Shown: positions 6,284-12,908 of the stretch, piece after piece
Numbering within the stretch: position 1 is the stretch's first letter
How the letters are laid out: each line of letters starts with the position of its first letter
Origin: an uncultured Verrucomicrobia subdivision 3 bacterium
GTDB lineage: Bacteria > Verrucomicrobiota > Verrucomicrobiia > Limisphaerales > UBA11358
Assembly: GCA_903858275.1 (NCBI GenBank)
Contig: CAIOIC010000080.1
Span: 1 to 33,062 of the forward strand
Length of the DNA stretch: 33,062 nucleotides
Direction of reading: 5' to 3'
Made by a program: the position numbers and the translations under genes
The notes under the pieces: model-generated
Database searches by the model: none
The model's input: the letters and a program-made list of their open reading frames with translations, nothing else
Told to the model about the DNA's origin: nothing

Positions 6284-6904
6284 ATGAACGCGAAACGCTG
6301 GTTTGCCTGGGTTTGCCTCGCCCTGATGCTGGTCGCGGAACTTTTCCTCTACCGCGCCAATCATGAGCGCGATGCCGCGTTGACGGACCGCCGCGATGCG
6401 CAGCACCAATTGCGGCAGGCGCAGACGGAGTTGGAGGAGTTGAAAAGTTCCAACGCCGGTTTGCAGGCGGCGGAAAATTCCCGGCTCCGCAAGCAGAACG
6501 AAATCCTCACCAATAAACTCGCCACGCTGCAGCGCCAGGTGGATCAGGTCCGTGCGGAAAATCAGCAGACGGCGCAAAATCTCACCACGGCGCGCACGGC
6601 GCTTCAGTTGCAGCAGGAACATCTGCAGCAGTTGGCGGCGGACAAACAGCGTCTGGCCGTGGCCGGCGCAGCGGTCGTCAATCAAAACACCTGCCTGAAC
6701 CATCTCCGGCAGATCGACGCCGCCAAACAGCAATGGGCGTTGGAGAAGAATAAGACGGATGAGGCGGTGCCCGGTGTGCGGGATCTGCTTCCCTACTTGA
6801 AGGGCGGAAATTTTCCTTCCTGTCCCGGTGAGGGGCTGTATTCAATCAATGCTGTTGGCCTGCTGCCGGCCTGTTCGGTTTCCGGCCACGTCCTGCCGCA
6901 ATAA
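6284..6904 (+). CDS. Membrane-anchored coiled-coil protein with pseudopilin-like C-terminal domain
   Basis: From the ATG at 6284 the protein has 206 residues. There is one N-terminal membrane helix (WFAWVCLALMLVAELFLY), then about 110 residues of heptad-like coiled coil rich in Gln, Leu and Arg. The C-terminal domain begins CLNHLRQIDAAKQQWALE and ends with CPGEGLYSINAVG and CSVSGHVLP. That C-terminal pattern is the pseudopilin/type II secretion-like module frequent in Verrucomicrobiota, normally placed after a prepilin signal. Here it follows a coiled coil instead. The frame is open upstream to 6050 across the att scar, but codons before 6278 are integrated-element and tRNA sequence. ATG 6278 is the other possible start and overlaps the tRNA CCA. 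Role unknown, likely periplasm-facing. Confidence 0.75.
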   Translation: MNAKRWFAWVCLALMLVAELFLYRANHERDAALTDRRDAQHQLRQAQTELEELKSSNAGLQAAENSRLRKQNEILTNKLATLQRQVDQVRAENQQTAQNLTTARTALQLQQEHLQQLAADKQRLAVAGAAVVNQNTCLNHLRQIDAAKQQWALEKNKTDEAVPGVRDLLPYLKGGNFPSCPGEGLYSINAVGLLPACSVSGHVLPQ

Positions 6905-7088
6905 TTCCGCTGTCATTTGGGTGTTGGGAATATATGACGCCTCCGTGTTTTCTTTACGACACAAATGATATGGCCCCCGATGTTTCTCTCGTCCGAGCCT
7001 GGGTATTTCCCTGTGCGCGGGCTTTTCATTGCCGATTTCAGTCTTGGCTTTCATCGTCCATCGGCTACTCTCTGCGTTCTTAAAATTT

Positions 7089-8921
7089 ATGATTGAAACG
7101 GACATTGAACTGCTGAAAGGCATCGCCAACCAACTGCGCATCCACTCCATCACCTCCACCACGGCGGCCGGCAGCGGCCATCCGACCTCCTGCTGCTCGG
7201 CGGCGGATGTCGTCGCCGCGCTGTTCTTCGGCCACATGAAGTATGACGCGAAGGACCCGCATTTCTACAATAACGACCGCTTCATTCTCTCCAAGGGCCA
7301 CGCCGCGCCGCTGCTTTACGCTGCCTGGGCGGAAAACGGTTTTGTGCCCGTCGCGGAACTCGCCAAGCTCCGCCAGTTCGGCAACGATCTCGAAGGTCAT
7401 CCCACGCCGCGCCTCGCATTCGCCGATGTGGCAACGGGTTCGCTCGGCCAGGGCCTCGGCGTCGGGGTCGGCATGGCGCTCGCCGCCCGGCAGGACAAGC
7501 TCGATTACAACACCTACGTTTTGCTCGGCGACGGCGAAATCGCCGAAGGCGCCGTGTGGGAAGCCGCGAATCTCGCGGGCTTCTACAAGTTGAGCAACCT
7601 CATCGCGATTGTGGACGCCAACCGCCTTGGCCAGAGCCAGGCGACGGCCTTCGGTCACGACATCAACATTTACGTCAAACGCTTTGAAGCGTTCGGCTGG
7701 CGTGTCGAGACGCTCGACGACGGTCACGACCTGGAGGAGATCATGGAAGTGCTCAGCGGCGTCGGCCTGGACGAGCGCCCCCTCGCCATCATCGCCAAAA
7801 CCTACAAAGGCGCCGGCGTTTCTTTCCTGCAGGACAAAGACAGCTGGCACGGCAAGCCGCTCAACGCGGAAGAAGCGGCCAAGGCCATCGCCGAACTTTC
7901 GCCCAGCGCGAAGTCCGGTCTCGGCGTCGCGATTCCCGCGCCGACCGCGCTGCCGGCCCCGAATCTCGCCGCGCCCGCGAGCTATCCGGCCATCAGTTAT
8001 AATCTCGGTGACAAGATCGCCACGCGCGAAGCTTACGGCGCCGCGCTCGTCCGCGTCGGTGGCGCCAATCCGGCTGTCGTCGCGATGGATGGTGATACCA
8101 AGAATTCCACCTACTCGGAAAAATTCTTCAAGCAGTTCCCGGATCGTTTCACGGAATGTTTCATCGCGGAACAGAACCTCGTCGCCGTCGCCATTGGCTT
8201 TGGCACGCGCGGCCACGTTCCGTTTGCCTCCACCTTCGCGACGTTTTTCACCCGCGCCGCCGACCAGATTCGCGTCGCCGGCATCTCGTCCGCCAACCTG
8301 AAGCTGGTCGGTTCGCACGTCGGTATCAGCATCGGCGAGGACGGCCCGTCGCAGATGGCGCTGGAAGACATCGCGCTGTTCCGCTCGGTGCAGGGCAGCT
8401 CCGTGCTGTATCCGGCGGACGCCGTGGCCACGGAAAAATTGCTCGAAGAAATGGCCAAGACGCGCGGTATCCAGTTCCTGCGCACCTCGCGCCCGAAGAC
8501 GCCGGTCATTTACGGCAACGACGAGCAATTCCCCATCGGCGGCGCGAAAGTGCTGCGCGAAGGCACCAAGGCCACCATCGTGGCCGCCGGCGTGACGTTG
8601 TTCGAAGCCTTGAAGGCGGCGGATGCGCTGAAGGCGGAAGGCATCGCCGTCACCGTCATTGACGCCTATAGCGTGAAGCCGCTCGGTAAAAAGGAAATCC
8701 TCGCCGCCGCGAAGAAGACCGGCAATACGGTCATCACGGTGGAAGATCATTATCCCGAAGGCGGTCTCGGCGACGCGGTCGCGGGCGAGCTGTCCAGCGA
8801 AGGTGTCAAGGTTCACAAGCTGGCCGTCAATGGCCTGCCCCGTTCCGGCCAGGCGGCTGAATTGATGGCCGCCTTCGGCATCGACGCGGCGGCGATTGTG
8901 AAGAAAGTTAAATCGCTGTAA
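7089..8921 (+). CDS. tkt: Transketolase
   Basis: A 610-residue thiamine-diphosphate enzyme that transfers two-carbon ketol units between sugar phosphates in the non-oxidative pentose phosphate pathway. Visible motifs are GSGHP (about 28-32), the SKGHAAP segment near 70, GSLGQGLG, and the ThDP/metal motif GDGEIAEG (147-154) followed by IAIVDANRLGQS. The pyrimidine domain carries ECFIAEQN with the catalytic Glu, HVPFASTFATFF and SIGEDGPSQM. A transketolase C-terminal domain ends the protein (VEDHYPEGGLGDAVAGEL). The length fits the shorter, mammalian-like transketolases rather than the ~660-residue enterobacterial type. ATG 7089 starts at the family's usual N-terminus; upstream in-frame codons are not conserved-looking. 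A terminator follows directly. zwf and pgl nearby serve the same pathway. Confidence 0.96.
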   Translation: MIETDIELLKGIANQLRIHSITSTTAAGSGHPTSCCSAADVVAALFFGHMKYDAKDPHFYNNDRFILSKGHAAPLLYAAWAENGFVPVAELAKLRQFGNDLEGHPTPRLAFADVATGSLGQGLGVGVGMALAARQDKLDYNTYVLLGDGEIAEGAVWEAANLAGFYKLSNLIAIVDANRLGQSQATAFGHDINIYVKRFEAFGWRVETLDDGHDLEEIMEVLSGVGLDERPLAIIAKTYKGAGVSFLQDKDSWHGKPLNAEEAAKAIAELSPSAKSGLGVAIPAPTALPAPNLAAPASYPAISYNLGDKIATREAYGAALVRVGGANPAVVAMDGDTKNSTYSEKFFKQFPDRFTECFIAEQNLVAVAIGFGTRGHVPFASTFATFFTRAADQIRVAGISSANLKLVGSHVGISIGEDGPSQMALEDIALFRSVQGSSVLYPADAVATEKLLEEMAKTRGIQFLRTSRPKTPVIYGNDEQFPIGGAKVLREGTKATIVAAGVTLFEALKAADALKAEGIAVTVIDAYSVKPLGKKEILAAAKKTGNTVITVEDHYPEGGLGDAVAGELSSEGVKVHKLAVNGLPRSGQAAELMAAFGIDAAAIVKKVKSL

Positions 8922-9041
8922 CCGCCAGGGCGCCAAGGGCGCCAGGTTTTAGAAGACAAAACGCGGAGAAGAAATTCTCCGCGTTTTTTCACCTTTGGGC
9001 TTGGAACGAATTTCCTTGGCGGTCTTGGCGTCTTGGCGGTT
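8920..9041. repeat. Inverted-repeat arms flanking the transketolase terminator
   Basis: The arms at 8920-8946 and 9014-9041 are inverted copies of a CCGCCAAG-CGCCAAG type sequence, about 22 of 27 positions matching, with the terminator hairpin between them. The same CTTGGCG/CTTTGCGTCTTGG flavour recurs weakly near 16535 and 21228. They look like a degenerate dispersed intergenic repeat family. Confidence 0.55.
8958..8989 (+). terminator. Rho-independent terminator after transketolase
   Basis: A 13-bp perfect stem (AAAACGCGGAGAA / TTCTCCGCGTTTT) closes a GAAA tetraloop and runs into a T-tract, 37 bases after the transketolase stop. Confidence 0.9.
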
Positions 9042-9090
9042 CAGTTTTATTTTTGCCAGTTGCCGGAAGTTGGTGCAACTTGTCTTAACG

Positions 9091-9654
9091 ATGGCCGACA
9101 AACGAATATCTTTGCAGGGGCAGTTGCTGCTCGACAGCGGGCAGCTCGGTGGCTCCTTTTTTCAGCACACCGTCCTGCTCATCTGCAAGCATGATGCCGA
9201 GGGCGCATTCGGCCTCGTCCTCAACCGCACCGTCGGCAAGACCGTCGGCGACCTGATCATCGCCGACCTGCCGGAAACGCTCAAGACCGCCCCGCTTTAT
9301 CTCGGTGGTCCGGTGCAGCCCGGCGCGTTGAGCTACCTGCACACGGACAGCTTCATTCCCGACGCCGATGTGCTGCCGAACCTCGCGCTTGGCCATTCGC
9401 TCGATGATTTACTGGAGATCGGCGGGGCTTTTTCCGCGACCAGGAAAGTTCGGATGTTCGCCGGCTATTCCGGCTGGACTCCGGGTCAGTTGGAAAGCGA
9501 AATGAAAAGGAAGGCGTGGCTCACGTTTCCAGCTTCGCTAAAACTCGTCTTTGAAACCCCGCCGGATCAACTCTGGCAAAAAGTCCTGCACCGCAAGGGC
9601 GGCTGGAAAAACAAACTGCTCGCGCAGACGCCGGAAGACTTGTCGTGGAACTGA
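9091..9654 (+). CDS. AlgH/YqgE (UPF0301) family protein
   Basis: A 187-residue cytoplasmic protein with the family's hallmarks. The N-terminus is LQGQLLLDSGQLGGSFFQHTV. It is followed by GAFGLVLNRTVGKTVGDL, then YLGGPVQPGALSYLHT, and the C-terminal FAGYSGWTPGQLESEM with W/T near the end. The family is widespread, named after a Pseudomonas alginate regulator, and its biochemical role is not settled. ATG 9091 matches the conserved N-terminus; in-frame upstream codons lie in repeat DNA. The stop overlaps the small downstream ORF, suggesting coupled translation. Confidence 0.93.
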   Translation: MADKRISLQGQLLLDSGQLGGSFFQHTVLLICKHDAEGAFGLVLNRTVGKTVGDLIIADLPETLKTAPLYLGGPVQPGALSYLHTDSFIPDADVLPNLALGHSLDDLLEIGGAFSATRKVRMFAGYSGWTPGQLESEMKRKAWLTFPASLKLVFETPPDQLWQKVLHRKGGWKNKLLAQTPEDLSWN

Positions 9655-9863
9655 AGTGCAACAGCCGATTCGTTGCCGACGGCCACGAACGCTGGTTGGC
9701 CGCGCATGAGGAAAAAGTCCGCAAGCGTGTCCGTAACGATGCCGTCGGCAAAAAAGAACCGGTTGGCTTTTGGGGAAGAATCCGGATTTGGTTCAAAACT
9801 GAATTGTCCGTCTTGCGCGGACATGAAGCCGGCGAAAAATCCTCGCCGGAAATTCCCTGGTGA
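9645..9863 (+). CDS. Small basic protein downstream of AlgH
   Basis: A 72-residue frame starting with GTG at 9645 overlaps the last codons of the AlgH-family gene by 10 bases and stops 2 bases before the convergent mannose-6-phosphate isomerase gene. The sequence is helical and charged (GHERWLAAHEEKVRKRVRN), ending in an aromatic/basic segment (FWGRIRIWFKTEL) that could lie on a membrane. No family is recognised. The tight overlap and plausible composition favour a real gene, but it may be a chance frame. Confidence 0.55.
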   Translation: MELKCNSRFVADGHERWLAAHEEKVRKRVRNDAVGKKEPVGFWGRIRIWFKTELSVLRGHEAGEKSSPEIPW

Positions 9864-9865
9864 TT

Positions 9866-10846
9866 TCAATTTGCCTCGGCGCAGAGGTATGTGGTTTGGG
9901 GCTGGGCTTTGATCACCACCTGCTTCAAGCTCGCGGGTATCAGGCAGAAATCGCCCGGTTTTAGTTGCGCAGAAATTCCGCTGCGGTCGTCGGCGATGGT
10001 CGCCGTGCCTTGGGTCACCGCGATGATGCGCAGGTATTGGCCGGATAGAGTCATTGAGCCGCCGTATTCAAAAACCATTTCCTGGACGTGAAATAGCGGA
10101 TCTTGCACCAGATGCCGGAATTTAAAACTGCCTGACTGGATATAGTTTGCCGACACCAGCTTCGGTTCGAAGTCGTTGAAATCAATGCTCGCGAGCGATT
10201 GCGCGATGTGTCGTTCGCGCGGCTTGCCGTCCAGGCCGGTGCGGTTCCAGTCGAACACCCGGTAGGTTGTGTCGGAATTCTGCTGGATCTCAAAAATCAC
10301 CAGGCCGTCGCCGATGGCGTGGACGCGGCCGCTCGGCAAAAACATCGTGTCGCCGGCTTTCACCGGAATGCGGTGAAAACAATCCGCCACGCTGCCATCG
10401 GAAATCTTTCGCTCAAATTCCGTCCGCGTCACGCCGCGCTTGAGGCCGACATACAGGCTCGCGTCCGGCGCGGCGTCGGCGATAAACCACATTTCGGTCT
10501 TTGGTTCACCTTTAAGTTCTTTGGCTTTGCTCGCCGGCGGATGGACTTGCAGCGACAACTTTTCCCGCGCGTCAAGAATTTTGCAGAGCAGGGGAAAGCG
10601 GCCTTCGTTCGCGGGTTTGGCTTCGCCCAGAATTTCCGCCGCGTGGTTTTCCATGAGCCAGCGGAGATTTTTGCCGGCGAGCGGGCCGTTGGCGATGACG
10701 CTGGCGTCGCCGGGGTGGTCGGATATTTCCCAGGACTCGCCGGTGGGCTGTCCGGCGGGAATTTTTTTACCGTAAAGCCGTTCCAGTTCGCGCCCGCCCC
10801 AGATGCGTTCCTTGAAAATGGGCGAAAAAATCAGCGGATAAAGCAT
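9866..10846 (-). CDS. manA: Mannose-6-phosphate isomerase, class I
   Basis: A 326-residue cupin-type zinc enzyme interconverting mannose 6-phosphate and fructose 6-phosphate. It starts with the typical LYPLIFSPIFKERIWGGREL, and has GESWEISDHP. The zinc-binding region is SLQVHPP (Gln100, His102), KTEMW (Glu118) and GRVHAIGDG (His176), followed by EIQQNSDTTYRVFDW. The length fits the short bacterial class I enzymes similar to Bacillus ManA. It starts 4 bases after the accA stop on the same strand, so the pair is probably cotranscribed although the pathways differ. It links mannose use and sugar-nucleotide synthesis to glycolysis. Confidence 0.94.
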   Translation of the reverse strand: MLYPLIFSPIFKERIWGGRELERLYGKKIPAGQPTGESWEISDHPGDASVIANGPLAGKNLRWLMENHAAEILGEAKPANEGRFPLLCKILDAREKLSLQVHPPASKAKELKGEPKTEMWFIADAAPDASLYVGLKRGVTRTEFERKISDGSVADCFHRIPVKAGDTMFLPSGRVHAIGDGLVIFEIQQNSDTTYRVFDWNRTGLDGKPRERHIAQSLASIDFNDFEPKLVSANYIQSGSFKFRHLVQDPLFHVQEMVFEYGGSMTLSGQYLRIIAVTQGTATIADDRSGISAQLKPGDFCLIPASLKQVVIKAQPQTTYLCAEAN

Positions 10847-10850
10847 GGCA

Positions 10851-11867
10851 TCAAGCGGCGGCCGGTTTGGCGTCTTTGACGGATTTCATTCCGCCGGCAT
10901 CCACGGCTTGCTCGGTGAAATGGCCGTGCTTGCGGAATTTGGCGTAGCGCATCTTCAGGCGTTCCGGAATCGGCGTGGCCAGCACTTCTTCGAGGTTTTT
11001 GAGCAGGGCCGTTTTCAGATTGGCCGCCGTGGCCGCGCCATCCGTGTGGGCGCCGCCCAATGGTTCCGGCACGATTTCATCCACCAGCTTGAGTTCCAGT
11101 AAATCTTTCGCCGTGATGCGCAAGGCGGCGGCGGCCTTGGCGGCATTCGCGCGGTCTTTCCAGAGAATGGCCGCGCAACCTTCCGGGCTGATGACGGAAT
11201 AATAGGCGTTTTCCAAAATCAGAACGCGATCCGCCACGCCGATGCCCAGCGCACCGCCGGAGCCGCCTTCGCCAATGACGGCGGTGATGATGGGAACCTC
11301 CAGCAAGGTCATTTCGCGCAGATTGACGGCAATGGCCTCGGCGATGTGGCGTTCTTCCGCCGCAACACCGGGATAGGCGCCCGCGGTGTCAATCAACGTG
11401 ATGATGGGCAGGCCGAATTTGTTCGCCAGCCGCATCAGACGGAGCGCCTTGCGATAACCTTCCGGATGGGCGGAACCGAAGTTGCGCAGAATATTTTCCT
11501 TGGTATCGCGGCCTTTTTGCGTGCCGATGACGAGGACGCGATGTTCGCCGAGCTGGGCAAAGCCGCCGACCATGGCGCGATCCTCGGCATACAGCCGGTC
11601 GCCGTGCAGTTCTTGAAAATTGGTAAAGGCTTTCTGGATGTAGTCGAGGGTGTAAGGACGGCGCGGATGGCGCGCGAGTTGGACCCGCTGCCAGGCGGAC
11701 AGGTTCAGGAAAACCTGACGGCGGGTCTCCTCCAGCTTTTTCTCGATAATCTGGATTTCCTCTTCAAAACTGATGCCGAGCGAGTGTTTTTCCGGGTGGG
11801 CCCGGAGCTCGTCCAACTTGTTCTGCAATTCGGTGATCGGCTTTTCGAAATCGAGCTGATGCTTCAT
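10851..11867 (-). CDS. accA: Acetyl-CoA carboxylase carboxyltransferase subunit alpha
   Basis: A 338-residue subunit that, with AccD, transfers the carboxyl group from biotin on AccB to acetyl-CoA, making malonyl-CoA for fatty acid synthesis. Family features are the N-terminal helix (DFEKPITELQNKLDEL), the QLARHPRRPYTLDYI block, DRAMVGGFA, the crotonase-fold oxyanion segments (DTAGAYPG, GEGGSGGALGIG), and VISPEGCAAILWKD. The start is the first ATG after a short upstream region containing a possible TACATAAT -10 box near 11890. An upstream minus-strand terminator at 11920-11954 separates it from the pgl transcript, so it likely has its own promoter. Confidence 0.97.
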   Translation of the reverse strand: MKHQLDFEKPITELQNKLDELRAHPEKHSLGISFEEEIQIIEKKLEETRRQVFLNLSAWQRVQLARHPRRPYTLDYIQKAFTNFQELHGDRLYAEDRAMVGGFAQLGEHRVLVIGTQKGRDTKENILRNFGSAHPEGYRKALRLMRLANKFGLPIITLIDTAGAYPGVAAEERHIAEAIAVNLREMTLLEVPIITAVIGEGGSGGALGIGVADRVLILENAYYSVISPEGCAAILWKDRANAAKAAAALRITAKDLLELKLVDEIVPEPLGGAHTDGAATAANLKTALLKNLEEVLATPIPERLKMRYAKFRKHGHFTEQAVDAGGMKSVKDAKPAAA

Positions 11868-11919
11868 GCGTGGGGAATTTTAATGGGTTTCATTATGTAA
11901 TCAATGCGGAATTCCGGCT

Positions 11920-11954
11920 AAAAAAGCTAAAGGCCGGACTCGCGTCCAGCCTTT
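11920..11954 (-). terminator. Rho-independent terminator, minus strand
   Basis: On the minus strand an 11-bp stem (AAAGGCTGGAC / GTCCGGCCTTT, one G-U pair) closes a GCGA tetraloop and is followed by AGC and six T (A-run at 11920-11925 on the plus strand). It ends either the zwf-pgl message or a separate small RNA, just before accA. Confidence 0.85.
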
Positions 11955-12115
11955 GCGGTGATGAGGTTTATACGCCTTCACCGAGGCGCTCAGAAGTGTG
12001 ACGCGACCAACTTGGAAGCGCTGTCCGAGCCGCGTCACGAGCAAAACCTCTCTGCCAACCCTAAAACGGACAGCGAAATTCAAACTTCTGTATCTTCAGA
12101 CGCTCCCGCTGAAAA
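11920..12115 (-). ncRNA. Candidate structured small RNA or pgl 3' UTR element
   Basis: About 195 bases between pgl and accA hold several long-range complementary stems that end in a strong terminator. They are GAGGTTT (11963-11969) with AAACCTC (12044-12050); inside it GTGACGCG (11998-12005) with CGCGTCAC (12031-12038) and a GCGCC/GGCGT hairpin; and on the 5' side of the minus-strand RNA CAGCG with CGCTG (about 12071-12112). This gives a three-way-junction-like fold. I could not match it to 6S RNA, a riboswitch or another known family. It may be processed from the zwf-pgl message or made from its own promoter. Confidence 0.45.
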
Positions 12116-12123
12116 ATAGTTCA

Positions 12124-12143
12124 AAAGATTTTTAAAAATCTTT
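12124..12143. repeat. Perfect 20-bp AT-rich palindrome downstream of pgl
   Basis: AAAGATTTTT is followed directly by its inverse AAAAATCTTT. It lies 24 bases past the pgl stop. It has no loop and no clean T-run, so it is a weak terminator at best. It could be a protein-binding palindrome in front of the structured stretch. Confidence 0.5.
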
Positions 12144-12167
12144 GATCGGGTGGCGTGTGCTTGCGCG

Positions 12168-12902
12168 TCAAAATCCGGCGAGGTCCGTGAAAACTTTTAC
12201 CGGTGACTGTGGCGGGCGGGATTGGATGACGCGGGCTACCGGGGTTTGGCCGGCTGGCTTGATGGATTCCCGGAACGCCGCTTCCTTGCCGGCGCCGGAG
12301 ACCATTGCCCAAACCTGTCGGGCATCGGCGATGGCCGTGTAACTCAAGGATATCCTGCCCGGCGGCGGCTTGGGTGAGTTTTTCACCGCCAAAAATGGGG
12401 CAGGGGAGTTCAGTGTTTTGGGATCCGCGTTCGGAAATTGCGAGGCGATGTGGCCGTCCTCGCCCATGCCTAAAATAACCAGGTCCAGCTCCGGCCGGTG
12501 GTTTTGGTTTTTGGGCGCGGTGCGACCCAGCTCGGCTTCGGCCTGGCTCACGGCGTCGGCCGGCGAATCCTCGCCGCGCAGCCGATGGATGTTTTTGGCG
12601 GGAATATTCAGCGGCAAAAGGAATAGTTCGTTTGCCAGCTTGTAATTGCTGTCCGGATCGGCCGGCGGCACGCAGCGTTCGTCCGCCCAGAAAAAATGGA
12701 CGTTGGTGAAGGAAACCGGCCGCTGTCTGGCTTGCTCGACGGTGGCGGTGAAGAATCGTTGCATGATCCGTCCGCCGGAAAGCGCGACGCAATATGGCTT
12801 GCCCGGGCGGTTGGCCATTTCAATTTCGTCCAGCCACGCGCTGGCGGCGGCGCGGGCCAGTTCGTCGGCACCGGCAAAGGAAAACAGTTCAAAGTTTGGC
12901 AT
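12168..12902 (-). CDS. pgl: 6-phosphogluconolactonase
   Basis: A 244-residue enzyme hydrolysing 6-phosphogluconolactone, the product of glucose-6-phosphate dehydrogenase. Family motifs are ALSGGRI (usual ALSGGST, with Arg replacing Ser/Thr), the block FFWADERCVPP with DPDSNYKLANELFL, and LGMGEDGHIASQFP. It starts 6 bases after the zwf stop on the same strand, so the two consecutive steps of the oxidative pentose phosphate branch are co-expressed. It belongs to the NagB-like DevB type, not the beta-propeller YbhE type. The changed residue in the phosphate loop is worth noting but probably tolerated. Confidence 0.94.
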   Translation of the reverse strand: MPNFELFSFAGADELARAAASAWLDEIEMANRPGKPYCVALSGGRIMQRFFTATVEQARQRPVSFTNVHFFWADERCVPPADPDSNYKLANELFLLPLNIPAKNIHRLRGEDSPADAVSQAEAELGRTAPKNQNHRPELDLVILGMGEDGHIASQFPNADPKTLNSPAPFLAVKNSPKPPPGRISLSYTAIADARQVWAMVSGAGKEAAFRESIKPAGQTPVARVIQSRPPQSPVKVFTDLAGF

Positions 12903-12908
12903 TTGAAT

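Noticed and set aside
7080..8936. Long minus-strand frame (618 codons) opposite transketolase
   Set aside because: It is an antisense shadow in GC-rich DNA. The plus strand encodes an unmistakable transketolase.
11901..12083. 60-codon minus-strand frame between pgl and accA
   Set aside because: It starts with TTG, reads straight through a strong terminator hairpin and T-run, and uses AGG/AGA codons unlike its neighbours. RNA structure explains the region better.
11920..12115. 6S RNA or a known riboswitch
   Set aside because: No single rod with a central bubble, and no recognised aptamer core, could be drawn; left as an unassigned candidate.
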